Shown in pieces: positions 20,835 to 29,350 of a DNA stretch of 64,000 bases. Both the position numbers and the translations under genes were made by a program. The DNA is from Staphylococcus xylosus NJ (GTDB taxonomy: Bacteria; Bacillota; Bacilli; Staphylococcales; Staphylococcaceae), in the NCBI RefSeq assembly GCF_000338275.1, contig NZ_ANMR01000019.1:62001-126000 (forward strand). Direction: 5' to 3'. The notes below the pieces were generated by a model. It searched no databases and was not told the DNA's origin. It was given only the letters and a program-made list of their open reading frames with translations. Position 1 is the stretch's first letter; every line of letters begins with the position of its first letter.

Positions 20835-20904
20835 ACCCATAGTCATGTCGTTAATGGCAACATGGTAGAAACTTCTAAAGCCGTATCCTTTAGATTATAT
20901 GAGT
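20835..20904 (-). promoter_or_regulatory. Guanine (purine) riboswitch aptamer
   Basis: Minus strand shows P1 arms ACTCATA / TATGGGT, the J1/2 TATAATC segment, the conserved loop AGTTTCTACC and J3/1 GACTATG. A cytosine at the specificity position (GACTATG rather than GATTATG) marks guanine/hypoxanthine rather than adenine recognition. It sits in the leader of xpt-pbuX-guaB-guaA. Confidence 0.93.
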
Positions 20905-20922
20905 TAGATAAATTATTAACTG

Positions 20923-20951
20923 ATGATAGCAAATTTTGGTACATTTTTCAA
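20923..20951 (-). promoter_or_regulatory. SigA promoter of the xpt operon
   Basis: TTGAAA, 17 bases, TATCAT on the minus strand, placed so transcription starts about 10-15 bases before the aptamer. Confidence 0.75.
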
Positions 20952-21081
20952 TATACTTATTGATTGTAAGCGCTTTTTCAAGATGTTTTAATATATTTAA
21001 TTAAGTTTAGTAAACGGTATCATTTGCGTTAAAATGTTGTTTGCCAGGTGTAAAACTTCGTTATATAATTAAATTGTAATC

Positions 21082-21107
21082 GTTTCGTTATTTAAGTTAC
21101 TGGGTAA
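21082..21107 (+). promoter_or_regulatory. SigB-type promoter of the stress gene
   Basis: GTTTCG, 14 bases, GGGTAA; close to the staphylococcal SigB consensus (GTTTAA-N12-15-GGGTAT). A near-copy of the -10 region (GGGTAAATACATAATAA) occurs at 43760. Confidence 0.65.
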
Positions 21108-21148
21108 ACACATAATAATTAATAGAACAACGGATGGAGGAGCACAAA

Positions 21149-21562
21149 ATGTCAGAATTCACTATTATTCAAAAAAGCGAAGAGTTAATTGATGCAGTCA
21201 AAAACAAGATTGCAGAAGGTTATAATGAGTCAGAGATTTCTGTTATTAGTAAATCAAAACTGCATATCGACGAGTTGCATGATTCCGAAGTAAACTTAAC
21301 AGCTACAAGCGGTTCTTTCAGTGATAAAATGGCGAAAATGTTAACTGGCGAAGACGGTGAAGAGGCTGTTTTAGCCCATTATAAATTGCCGGACGCCGAA
21401 ATGGAACGCTATAAGAAAGAAATCTTAGACGGTCACTATCTTGTCGTTGCTACGAAAGACGAATCTTCACATGAAGAAGTAGAAAAAGCAAACGCAGCTT
21501 ATGAAAACGAAACAGTAGTCCAACATCATTACGCTGAAGAATCTAATGGACCAAAGTCCTAA
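21149..21562 (+). CDS. General stress protein, YflT/GSP17M-type
   Basis: 137 residues, acidic, no TM. The N-terminal half (FTIIQKSEELIDAVKNKIAEGYNESEISVISK) fits the YflT/heat-induced stress domain of general stress protein 17M. Start at 21149 because GGAGGAG lies 6-7 bases upstream; the earlier in-frame ATG at 21134 overlaps that site. A SigB-like promoter about 40 bases upstream matches a general stress role. Molecular function unknown. Confidence 0.8.
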   Translation: MSEFTIIQKSEELIDAVKNKIAEGYNESEISVISKSKLHIDELHDSEVNLTATSGSFSDKMAKMLTGEDGEEAVLAHYKLPDAEMERYKKEILDGHYLVVATKDESSHEEVEKANAAYENETVVQHHYAEESNGPKS

Positions 21563-21693
21563 ACTTAAAGCATATGAATTTAGAGTTTGGATAATCAACA
21601 CAATTCACTAGTTATAAAATGATATAAGCCAACATTGGCAGTTATCTAAAATTTATTTGTAATAAACATTTCAAATGACTAATTTATATTGAT

Positions 21694-21749
21694 GGAGCGA
21701 ACCAAGAAAATCAATTGTAACTTTTGATTTCTGTGTCGCTCCTTTTTTA
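21694..21749 (+). terminator. Terminator of the stress gene
   Basis: GGAGCGA / TCGCTCC outer stem with inner GAAAATCAA / TTGATTTC pairing, then CTTTTTTATT. Confidence 0.88.
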
Positions 21750-21835
21750 TTACCTAGCCATACTTCTACCTATAAATCACATTACAAATTTTGCTACTAT
21801 GTTATAATGAACGCAATAATTTCGGGGGTGTACAT

Positions 21836-22501
21836 ATGCAATTCAAAATTATCACATCAATTGATGATCCCTTCTTCAAATCAGCCATGAATTTGTATGA
21901 TGCTAAATTTGATATCGGATTATCTGAATACGAGCAAATCTTCAAACAATCACTTAAAAATGAGCACACTAAAGATGATTATATCTTTTTAGTTGGCATA
22001 GAGGCAGACACTGTCGTGAGTTTGGCAACTGCGCATTATGAGGCAACAACAAACTCAGCATTTTTAATCTACTTAATCGCCAATGATCAACCGAATCACG
22101 ATGAGCTAATTACTGAAACGCTTGCGCGTATCCAAAAAGAAATTAATATCTTATCAAACCAACTTCATGAACACGACGTTAATTTCATCATGTTAGAAGT
22201 AGAGAAAGAACCTGAAGAAATTTCTGAGGAAGACATACCTATCTTGGATAATAGACGCCAATTTCTATATCAGCATGGGTTCGAAAAACAATATGACATT
22301 AATTATTTAGCGCCAAATTTTGAAGGATATAGCGAAGGTAAACCCATGGATTTATTTATAAAATCTAATATTGAACTAACCAAAGACATTTATGGCCCTA
22401 GTATTAAATCAAACTATATTCTCAAATATGTCTTTGCCAACAGAATCTCTAGAAGTATTATTTATCCATTACTTGAGGAAATGGATTTACGTAAATCATA
22501 G
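21836..22501 (+). CDS. Putative GNAT-like acetyltransferase
   Basis: 221 residues from the ATG at 21836, chosen for its GGGGGTG ribosome site; the open frame begins 15 codons earlier without one. Soluble, acidic. The central FLVGIEADTVVSLATAHYE, FLIYLIANDQP and the late REFLYQHGF-like segment RRQFLYQHGFEKQYDINYL fit a GNAT fold without a clear acetyl-CoA signature. It keeps the synteny seen near xpt in S. aureus. Substrate unknown. Confidence 0.6.
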   Translation: MQFKIITSIDDPFFKSAMNLYDAKFDIGLSEYEQIFKQSLKNEHTKDDYIFLVGIEADTVVSLATAHYEATTNSAFLIYLIANDQPNHDELITETLARIQKEINILSNQLHEHDVNFIMLEVEKEPEEISEEDIPILDNRRQFLYQHGFEKQYDINYLAPNFEGYSEGKPMDLFIKSNIELTKDIYGPSIKSNYILKYVFANRISRSIIYPLLEEMDLRKS

Positions 22502-22622
22502 GAACCACCACTTGAAATCACTATTAAAACAGTTTAAACTAGCATAGAGGTAAGACTGACGTTTCACTAACCGAAGACAAACGTCCGTATACATAAATCC
22601 ATTAATGAAAGGACTTATTTCT

Positions 22623-23681
22623 ATGTTAACCAAAGAATTTGCACAACGTGTTGAGCTAAGTGAAAAACAAGTCCGTAAAATCGTTCAACATTTAGAAGAA
22701 CGCGGTTACCAACTTAGTAAAACAGAATATCGTGGCCGTGAAGCTACAGATTTCCAAGAAGAGGATATTGAATTATTCCAAGACATTGCTGAAAAAGTAA
22801 AACAAACAAATAGCTACGACTTAGCTTTTGAAGAATTAGAGAAAGAAAAAGACTTTTTACAAGTATTAGTAAAAGACGATAGTAGTAATTTACCTACAGA
22901 TCAAAATGTATCTAAACTTGTAGATGATTTACGCTCTGAAATTCAAAAAATGCGTGACGAACGTCATATGCTTGGCCAAATGATTAATCAAGTCCACCAA
23001 CAACAACAAGAATTACATGAAATGCAAAATCAAATCACGTCTAAATTGGATGCTAATACCGAATCATTACAAGCCATCCAATCTTCTACAAATGAAATTA
23101 AATCAACTCAAAATGCTATTCAAGATTCACAAAAAGAGCAATCTGAATTAGCTAAATCAAATGTTGAAACTGCTCATATCGCCGCTTCACAGTCTACAAA
23201 TGCTCAGAAAGATGAGGCTTTAACCGAAACTTCTACCGAATCAATAGGTGTAAAATCATCTCCAGAATCTCAGTCAGAAGCGAACAAAGGTGTTAACGAT
23301 AAAGGCAACAACGAAACATCAGACAACGTTATTTCAGATAGCAAACTAGATGCTACTATAGCAAAGGCGCATACTGACGAATCTGAAATTACACCAGTGA
23401 GCGAACAATCTGCTACTGATGCTGGTAATGGGAAGGTAGAAGAATCAAATTCAACTGAAGAGAAGTCAGCTAATCAAGCTACAGATGCTACTACCGCTAC
23501 TGACAAAGGTAATGAATTATCAACGTCAGCAACTGATGATGAAACAATTAAAGATGAAGTAACTGAAACAAGCACTCTAGACGAAACAGGTGATAATACA
23601 GCTTCCTACACATCAACTTCATCTAACGAAGCACCAAAAGAAGAACGTAAAGGTTTCTTCGCTCGTTTGTTTAATTTATAA
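22623..23681 (+). CDS. MerR-like HTH protein with coiled coil and Ser/Thr/Asp-rich tail
   Basis: 352 residues from ATG 22623 (AAAGGA 9 bases upstream; the ATG at 22605 lacks a site). N-terminal winged-helix/MerR-like segment (about 1-50; FAQRVELSEKQVRKIVQHLE). A coiled coil follows (about 95-185, rich in Q/E/K/L heptads). Then comes a long low-complexity Ser/Thr/Asp/Glu region (about 190-335) and a basic C-terminal tip KEERKGFFARLFNL that looks like an amphipathic or binding motif. No catalytic domain. The architecture resembles plasmid/nucleoid-associated DNA-binding coiled-coil proteins; function unknown. Confidence 0.72.
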   Translation: MLTKEFAQRVELSEKQVRKIVQHLEERGYQLSKTEYRGREATDFQEEDIELFQDIAEKVKQTNSYDLAFEELEKEKDFLQVLVKDDSSNLPTDQNVSKLVDDLRSEIQKMRDERHMLGQMINQVHQQQQELHEMQNQITSKLDANTESLQAIQSSTNEIKSTQNAIQDSQKEQSELAKSNVETAHIAASQSTNAQKDEALTETSTESIGVKSSPESQSEANKGVNDKGNNETSDNVISDSKLDATIAKAHTDESEITPVSEQSATDAGNGKVEESNSTEEKSANQATDATTATDKGNELSTSATDDETIKDEVTETSTLDETGDNTASYTSTSSNEAPKEERKGFFARLFNL

Positions 23682-23756
23682 AATTATCATTATTAATCTA
23701 AAGTGTACTATGATTAAAGTAAAGTCACTACCGAAAACAACGTCATTCATTATAAG

Positions 23757-23811
23757 AGCGAAAATATATAGTCGAGTTTTAGAACTAGATTATATATTTT
23801 CGCTTGTTTTA
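23757..23811 (+). terminator. Terminator after the coiled-coil gene
   Basis: 14-bp stem AGCGAAAATATATA / TATATATTTTCGCT followed by TGTTTTATAT. Confidence 0.85.
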
Positions 23812-24031
23812 TATATAAATTTTCTATATCTATCCATAAAACCCCAAAACATACCCCCTATTAATATAGTTGAATGTCTTATATAAACCCAAGTTTTATT
23901 ATCAGAAAATAAAGACATTTTAATTTCTCAAATTTCTTGAGTAATTAGCTTGAATATTATTGAGTTTGCTAATATCCTTAGTATACGTATCGGATTAAAA
24001 AATTAAATAAGAAAGTGTAGGTCCTTTTTTT

Positions 24032-25411
24032 ATGTTATTAACTATTCTTAACATCATTATTTTTGTGGCCTTCCTCATCGGATTATATATAATGGCTAAA
24101 AAACACGTTTCATTTCCAAAACGTGTTTTCTCTGCTTTAGGTGTTGGGATCATTTTTGGTATCGCAGTACACTTAATCTATGGTGTGGACTCTAAAGTTA
24201 CTAAACAAACTATGGATTGGTTTAGTATCGTTGGTGATGGCTACATTTCATTATTACAAATGATTGTAATGCCTTTAATATTCATTTCAATCGTTTCAGC
24301 ATTCACGAAAATTAAAGTAGGAGATAAGTTTGCTAAGATCGGCGTTTATATCTTTGTATTTCTTATAGGCACCGTTGCAATATCTGCAATTATTGGTATT
24401 ATCTCAGCACTTGCATTCGGTTTAGATGCTTCTTCTATTGATTTAGGTGGCGCCGAAAGTTCAAGAGGTAGCGAGCTTGCGAGCCAAGCTAAAGATATGA
24501 CAGCCAATACATTACCACAACAAATTTTACAATTATTACCTAGTAATCCGTTCTTAGATTTTACTGGTCAACGTACAACTTCTACAATCGCCGTAGTTAT
24601 ATTTGCAGCGTTTATAGGTTTTGCATTCTTACGTGTTATGCGTAAACAGCCAGAGAGTGGCAACTTACTTAAACGTGGTATCGATGCATTATACAGCTTA
24701 GTTATGGCAATCGTAACATTCGTATTGCGCTTAACACCTTATGGTATTTTAGCGATTATGACTTCTACAATTGCTACAAGTGATTTTGAGGCAATTTGGA
24801 CTTTAGGTAAGTTCGTAATTGCGTCCTATGCAGCACTTATCGTAATGTATATTATTCATTTAATCATAATCTCAGGCATTGGTTTAAATCCAGTGACATT
24901 CGTCAAAAAAACTGGTGAAGTACTATTATTCGCCTTCACTTCTCGTTCTAGTGCTGGTTCATTACCTCTTAATGTCCAAACACAAAAAAATCGCCTAGGT
25001 GTACCAGACGGAATTGCAAACTTTTCTGCATCCTTTGGTCTGTCAATTGGACAAAATGGTTGTGCCGGTATTTATCCTGCTATGCTTGCAGTCATGGTAG
25101 CACCAGCTGCTGGCGTGGAAGTTAACTTACAATTTATATTAGCTGTGATTGGCGTAGTCATAATCAGTTCATTTGGTGTAGCTGGTGTTGGTGGCGGTGC
25201 TACATTCGCTTCTATCATTGTATTATCTACATTAAATTTACCAGTTGCACTAGCAGGTGTCTTAATCTCTGTCGAACCATTAATCGATATGGGTCGTACA
25301 GCATTGAATGTTAATGATTCTATGCTTGCTGGTACAGGCACAGCAAAACTAACAAATAACTTAGATCAAGACACTTATAACCAAAAAGAATATGCTGAAA
25401 TTGCAAATTAA
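24032..25411 (+). CDS. tcyP: L-cystine importer TcyP
   Basis: 459-residue DAACS family symporter, longer than the glutamate type because of an extra N-terminal TM and a loop (GGAESSRGSELASQAKD). Core motifs: FTSRSSAGSLPLNVQTQ, SFGLSIGQNGCAGIYPAMLAV and GVAGVGGGATFASIIVLSTL, the last typical of TcyP cystine carriers. Supplies cysteine for low-molecular-weight thiols. Monocistronic; the ribosome site is weak. The upstream 350 bases show no riboswitch. Confidence 0.9.
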   Translation: MLLTILNIIIFVAFLIGLYIMAKKHVSFPKRVFSALGVGIIFGIAVHLIYGVDSKVTKQTMDWFSIVGDGYISLLQMIVMPLIFISIVSAFTKIKVGDKFAKIGVYIFVFLIGTVAISAIIGIISALAFGLDASSIDLGGAESSRGSELASQAKDMTANTLPQQILQLLPSNPFLDFTGQRTTSTIAVVIFAAFIGFAFLRVMRKQPESGNLLKRGIDALYSLVMAIVTFVLRLTPYGILAIMTSTIATSDFEAIWTLGKFVIASYAALIVMYIIHLIIISGIGLNPVTFVKKTGEVLLFAFTSRSSAGSLPLNVQTQKNRLGVPDGIANFSASFGLSIGQNGCAGIYPAMLAVMVAPAAGVEVNLQFILAVIGVVIISSFGVAGVGGGATFASIIVLSTLNLPVALAGVLISVEPLIDMGRTALNVNDSMLAGTGTAKLTNNLDQDTYNQKEYAEIAN

Positions 25412-25467
25412 TACCAAGTTATTTGTTGCTGCTCACTTCACATGTTTTAATTATTTATGAAATATTT

Positions 25468-25509
25468 AAAAAGGTCGGTATACTCGCAATGTATACCGAC
25501 CTTTTTTAT
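25468..25509 (+). terminator. Terminator of tcyP
   Basis: AAAGGTCGGTATAC / GTATACCGACCTTT stem followed by TTTTATT. Confidence 0.92.
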
Positions 25510-25524
25510 TATGCTCAACTAAGA

Positions 25525-25704
25525 TTATTTATTTCGCTTAAGCTCTATCATCAATTTTATATAATTAAATAGAAAAACAAGAATTAAACTTAAAGATAAT
25601 GACTTTAACAGTAGGTTGACCCAGGTACCCTCTGCAGTAAAGTAATGCGTCATTATGCTACATAGAATAAACGCCAAAAATATAAGCCCCAATTTAAATA
25701 ACAT
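25525..25704 (-). CDS. Small two-TM membrane protein
   Basis: 59 residues from ATG 25704 (an AGAGGTGG site overlaps an upstream in-frame GTG at 25713). Two hydrophobic helices separated by HYFTAEGTWVN, ending in a basic ELKRNK tail. Unrecognised. Confidence 0.6.
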   Translation of the reverse strand: MLFKLGLIFLAFILCSIMTHYFTAEGTWVNLLLKSLSLSLILVFLFNYIKLMIELKRNK

Positions 25705-25800
25705 GTCTCCCACCTCTTTTAATATAGTTTAGTGGGAAACATGTATTTTTTCAATTTAATTTTTATCTATTAATAAGTTTACTTATTTTCAAACTGAAGA

Positions 25801-26691
25801 TTATGAATTAACCCTTGATTGTCCGAAGATTTTTCTCTTAATTTCTTCTCCGGTGGGAGTACCCGCTAAACCACCTATACCCGTTTCACGTAATGAGGCA
25901 GGTAAATTACGTCCTACTTTATCCATGGCTTCAATGACTTCATCTACAGGAATTTTGCTTTCAACTCCTGCTAATGCAAGATCCGCTGAAATTAATCCGT
26001 TTCCTGATCCTATGGCGTTTCTCATAACACAAGGAATTTCTACTAACCCAGCGACAGGATCACATACAAGACCTAATAAATTGCTGATAGCTAGTGCCAT
26101 TGCATGACCACTTGCTTGCGGTGAACCTCCAAATATCTCTACTGCTGCCGCTGCTGCAATCGCAGATGCTGAACCAACTTTAGCCTGACAACCCCCTATT
26201 GCACCTGCCACGCTAGCATTATTTGCAATTACCTTACCGCATAACGCCGCAGCAAATAGGAAATCAATCATTTGATCTGTAGTTAAATGATGTGATTTTT
26301 CTAACTTAAACAGAATTCCGGGTATAGTACCCGAGGATCCAGCCGTGGGAGTCGCACAGATAATCCCCATTGCCGCATTAACCTCATTAGTAGCAATGGC
26401 CCCTTTTAACGCTTCGACCATTTCGTAACCAGACAATGCATGTTCTTGCTCATTATAAGTTGCTAATTTAACAGCATCCTGCCCAGTGTAACCTGTAACA
26501 CTTTTCACTCCTTCACCAGTTGTACCTTTTTCTACTGCTTCCCTCATAACATCTATATTGTGTTTCATAAGTGCTCTAACTTCATCTCTTGAAATGCCTT
26601 TTAATGACATTTCTTCACTAATCATAATTTCTGCAAAAGTTGTACCTTTTTCTACTGCATAATCAATGATTTCTTGCATCGAATTTAGCAT
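25801..26691 (-). CDS. sdaAA: L-serine dehydratase, alpha subunit
   Basis: 296 residues. Iron-sulfur serine dehydratase (L-serine to pyruvate + NH3). Conserved CATPTAGSSGTIPG loop and cysteines in CGKVIANN, GGCQAKVG and GLVCDPVAG for the [4Fe-4S] cluster. Starts 12 bases after the beta subunit. Third gene of the PfoR-like permease, sdaAB, sdaAA operon. Confidence 0.95.
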   Translation of the reverse strand: MLNSMQEIIDYAVEKGTTFAEIMISEEMSLKGISRDEVRALMKHNIDVMREAVEKGTTGEGVKSVTGYTGQDAVKLATYNEQEHALSGYEMVEALKGAIATNEVNAAMGIICATPTAGSSGTIPGILFKLEKSHHLTTDQMIDFLFAAALCGKVIANNASVAGAIGGCQAKVGSASAIAAAAAVEIFGGSPQASGHAMALAISNLLGLVCDPVAGLVEIPCVMRNAIGSGNGLISADLALAGVESKIPVDEVIEAMDKVGRNLPASLRETGIGGLAGTPTGEEIKRKIFGQSRVNS

Positions 26692-26703
26692 ACTGTCACT
26701 CCT

Positions 26704-27384
26704 CTAATGTATATACGAAAAGCGTAAAGCATCGTATCTTTTCCGTAATTCATCTACCGTCTCAATTGATAACTCTTTATTCAAATGCAACGCAATTAAA
26801 CATTTCCCTTCATTAATTGTTTTTATTTCTTCATTAATATCTATACGACGTTCTATCAAATCATTAATTATATGATTGATCATAGGTATATCCACAATAC
26901 CCTCTATTACTAAAATAGGTAAACCATGATTCATTAATATACACGCCCCATCAACATGTATGCTTTTTATTTTAATAGCACCTCCACCAATCGAAATACC
27001 ATTAATCTCCACATGTCTAGCGCAACAATCTAATTTTACAAGTGCACAATTGGGATGTTCTCCAAGACTTACTCCAGATTCTTCAATAATTTCCACTTCT
27101 ATATCACGCTCTTTTGCAATGTCCGTGGATTGTTTAATGCGCTCATCGAAGGTCCCAAAACCTAAAGCACCTCCCACTATAGCCAAATCTGTTCCATGTC
27201 CTTTATGCGTAGAAGCAAACGATTCGTAATAGTGAATCGTAATTTTTTTTGGCTCATGTTGCAACAATGTGCGGGCAGCATTACCAATTTTAACTGCGCC
27301 TGCTGTATGAGAACTCGACGGCCCCATCATAATCGGTCCAATCACATCAAATGCACTTTGATAATCTTGCTTTCTAGCCATCAT
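26704..27384 (-). CDS. sdaAB: L-serine dehydratase, beta subunit
   Basis: 226 residues with the substrate-anchoring GPSSSHTAGAVKIG motif (about 19-32) and a C-terminal ACT-like domain that senses serine. Two adjacent ATGs are possible; GGAG lies 5 bases before the first. Works with the alpha subunit encoded next. Confidence 0.94.
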   Translation of the reverse strand: MMARKQDYQSAFDVIGPIMMGPSSSHTAGAVKIGNAARTLLQHEPKKITIHYYESFASTHKGHGTDLAIVGGALGFGTFDERIKQSTDIAKERDIEVEIIEESGVSLGEHPNCALVKLDCCARHVEINGISIGGGAIKIKSIHVDGACILMNHGLPILVIEGIVDIPMINHIINDLIERRIDINEEIKTINEGKCLIALHLNKELSIETVDELRKRYDALRFSYIH

Positions 27385-27393
27385 TACATCTCC

Positions 27394-28428
27394 TTAATTA
27401 GCATGTTTTTTCATTCGAGATAAATTGAAATTTAGACTTGTCATATTGAATTTATTTATCGTTTTACCTATGACAAGGCTTAAAAGAATACTTGTAATTG
27501 AAACAGTAATAATAGTTATCATCGCACGAATTGGGTCGTTAAAGCCGAATAGTACAATGGCTCCTGCAATCGGTGTAGCCATACCTGTCACATTTATGAC
27601 CAATCCACTAAAAGTCACTATACATGCGTTAACAACACCAATAATCGCATTAGTTCCGTATAATTGTAGTGGATATTTAGCTATAATATCTATTTGTGTC
27701 AATGGTTCAATAGCTACCGCAAAAGCTTTAGAGCTATTACCAATTTTTAATTGTTTAAACATAATAAAGTTCACAAATGAACTGCCTGTACAAGTCAATG
27801 CACCTATCGCCATTGGTAAACCAGTAAGTCCTAATAAACTCGTCAACACCATTGAACTTAAAGGGGTCATACCAGTTACAGGTATAATTAGACCTAATAT
27901 TGTTGCAAGGATATATGGATTATTATTACCAACAGCAGTAACAGCACTGCCTATTTGTTGTAAAAGTGCAATAACACCAGGACTCATAATACTAGCTAAT
28001 AAGAAAGCTGTTGCTGGCGCAAACAAAATAACCGTAATTAAATCCAAACCTTCTGGTACTTTTTTCTCGATAAATTTAATTACAAAAGCTATCATGTAAG
28101 CTGCCAAAAACGCAGGTAAAAGTTTGAAATCATGTAATACTAGTCCAACAATTACTGCAAAGACTGGAGAAACTCCCAATTTCAAACATGTCAGAAAGCC
28201 TACAGCAACACCACTTAAACCTCCTGCCAAATCTCCTATATCTTGCAAAAATTTAATATTAAACACGCCACCAATCGCATAACTCAAAAATGCTTGTGGT
28301 AAAAACGTTGCACAGGCAGCTCCCGAAAGTGCCTGCAGCCCCTTTTTACCGTAAGGTGCAAAATTCAAAAACAAAGTCATTGCTAATAAGACAATTAACA
28401 AAGTACCTACACCTAAAATAATATCCAT
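27394..28428 (-). CDS. PfoR-like membrane protein, PTS EIIC_2 type
   Basis: 344 residues, about 9-10 TM segments, of the stand-alone PTS_EIIC_2/PfoR group. In S. aureus the same gene order (pfoR-like, sdaAB, sdaAA) occurs. No EIIA or EIIB domain is present, so PTS phosphotransfer is unlikely by itself. Operon position suggests a role in serine uptake or its control; that is inference. First gene of a cre-controlled operon. Confidence 0.82.
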   Translation of the reverse strand: MDIILGVGTLLIVLLAMTLFLNFAPYGKKGLQALSGAACATFLPQAFLSYAIGGVFNIKFLQDIGDLAGGLSGVAVGFLTCLKLGVSPVFAVIVGLVLHDFKLLPAFLAAYMIAFVIKFIEKKVPEGLDLITVILFAPATAFLLASIMSPGVIALLQQIGSAVTAVGNNNPYILATILGLIIPVTGMTPLSSMVLTSLLGLTGLPMAIGALTCTGSSFVNFIMFKQLKIGNSSKAFAVAIEPLTQIDIIAKYPLQLYGTNAIIGVVNACIVTFSGLVINVTGMATPIAGAIVLFGFNDPIRAMITIITVSITSILLSLVIGKTINKFNMTSLNFNLSRMKKHAN

Positions 28429-28486
28429 TACTCAAAACCTCTTCCTAAAAAAATTTTAATTGCATTTTTAAATATTTCACAATTCT

Positions 28487-28515
28487 ATAATATTGCTTAA
28501 TGTAAGCACTTACAA
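28487..28515 (-). promoter_or_regulatory. SigA promoter of the serine dehydratase operon
   Basis: TTGTAA, 17 bases, TATTAT on the minus strand. The -35 overlaps the cre palindrome at 28501-28514. Confidence 0.7.
28501..28514. promoter_or_regulatory. cre site (CcpA) over the -35 element
   Basis: TGTAAGCACTTACA, a perfect palindrome apart from its central pair and a 13/14 match to TGWAANCGNTNWCA. Placed to block RNA polymerase, so glucose repression of serine catabolism is expected. Confidence 0.75.
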
Positions 28516-28647
28516 TATATATAAAGCGATTTTTTTGAACTTTTTGTGAAATTATTCACAAAATAGGTCGGATAATTTTTTAGTAACTTTGAACTTGTTC
28601 GATTATAATGATATGTTGAACCGAGAACAACAAACTTCTCTTTACAA

Positions 28648-28703
28648 AGAAAAAAGCTTTTCGATCCACCATATAACTATGATGAATTGAAAAGCTTTTT
28701 TTA
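28648..28703 (-). terminator. Terminator of the 193-codon gene
   Basis: AAAAAGCTTTTCGAT / ATTGAAAAGCTTTTT stem overlapping the stop codon, T run on the minus strand. Confidence 0.85.
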
Positions 28704-29276
28704 ATATACTGGTTTGAAAGGCCCCCATGTTATTCGCTGTTTACCATCTAAAGGGATTGTATCAATTGATTTAGATACATCATCAAACCATTTTAAGAAT
28801 GCAGGGTATTTATCTAACTTAGCCTCAGCGCTATCTAGTGATACATCATGTAAATACCACGCTTTACTTTCGAATTCGTATTGAACTTGTGCATAGGCTA
28901 GCCTAGTCATATTAACACTATCATACAAACAGTTTACTTGTTTCGCTATGATAGACGCTTGTGAAACTAAACTTTGAGAAATAACCTTTTTGTGATCTTC
29001 ATTATCTAAATCATTCCACATTCTCAATTGTCCATTCATTTGAAAAAACATATCAATTGTAGGTTCTTTTTCATCAAAAGCAACCAAAATGAAGATACGT
29101 TCAGCAGTGTAATCTACAGAATTAATTGCACCGACAACGAGTTTTTGTGCCATCTTTGCCCAGTATTCTTGAGCCTCTTGAGGGGTGAGCTGACTTTTCG
29201 ATGAATAAACACGCTTATCCTTATCATCTTGAACTTCCGGCAACTGTTTTTTAAAAATCTTATCGAACATGTTCAA
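28701..29276 (-). CDS. Conserved soluble protein of unknown function
   Basis: About 191 residues. Acidic alpha/beta protein with YWAKMAQKLVVGAINSVDY, FILVAFDEKEPTIDMFFQ and a C-terminal ITWGPFKPVY. No TM or signal peptide. It faintly recalls YezG/DUF600-type immunity proteins, but this is not supported by a motif. Start uncertain: AGGGGG is spaced 8 bases from TTG 29276 and 14 from ATG 29270. Confidence 0.6.
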   Translation of the reverse strand: MNMFDKIFKKQLPEVQDDKDKRVYSSKSQLTPQEAQEYWAKMAQKLVVGAINSVDYTAERIFILVAFDEKEPTIDMFFQMNGQLRMWNDLDNEDHKKVISQSLVSQASIIAKQVNCLYDSVNMTRLAYAQVQYEFESKAWYLHDVSLDSAEAKLDKYPAFLKWFDDVSKSIDTIPLDGKQRITWGPFKPVY

Positions 29277-29350
29277 CTTCACTACCCCCTTTCTAGAGAA
29301 TGAACTTCACATTAAATACTCCTAGAATCCTCAGGCTATTTCCAGATGCG

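Noticed and set aside
20940..20980. cre site TGTAAGCGCTTTTTCA upstream of the xpt promoter
   Set aside because: The half-sites are two bases too far apart for the CcpA consensus.
23850..24031. S-box or T-box leader for tcyP
   Set aside because: No conserved aptamer blocks or leader terminator were found in the upstream region.
27425..28099. 224-codon plus-strand open frame
   Set aside because: It lies entirely antisense to the PfoR-like gene; the length comes from the codon pattern of a hydrophobic gene.
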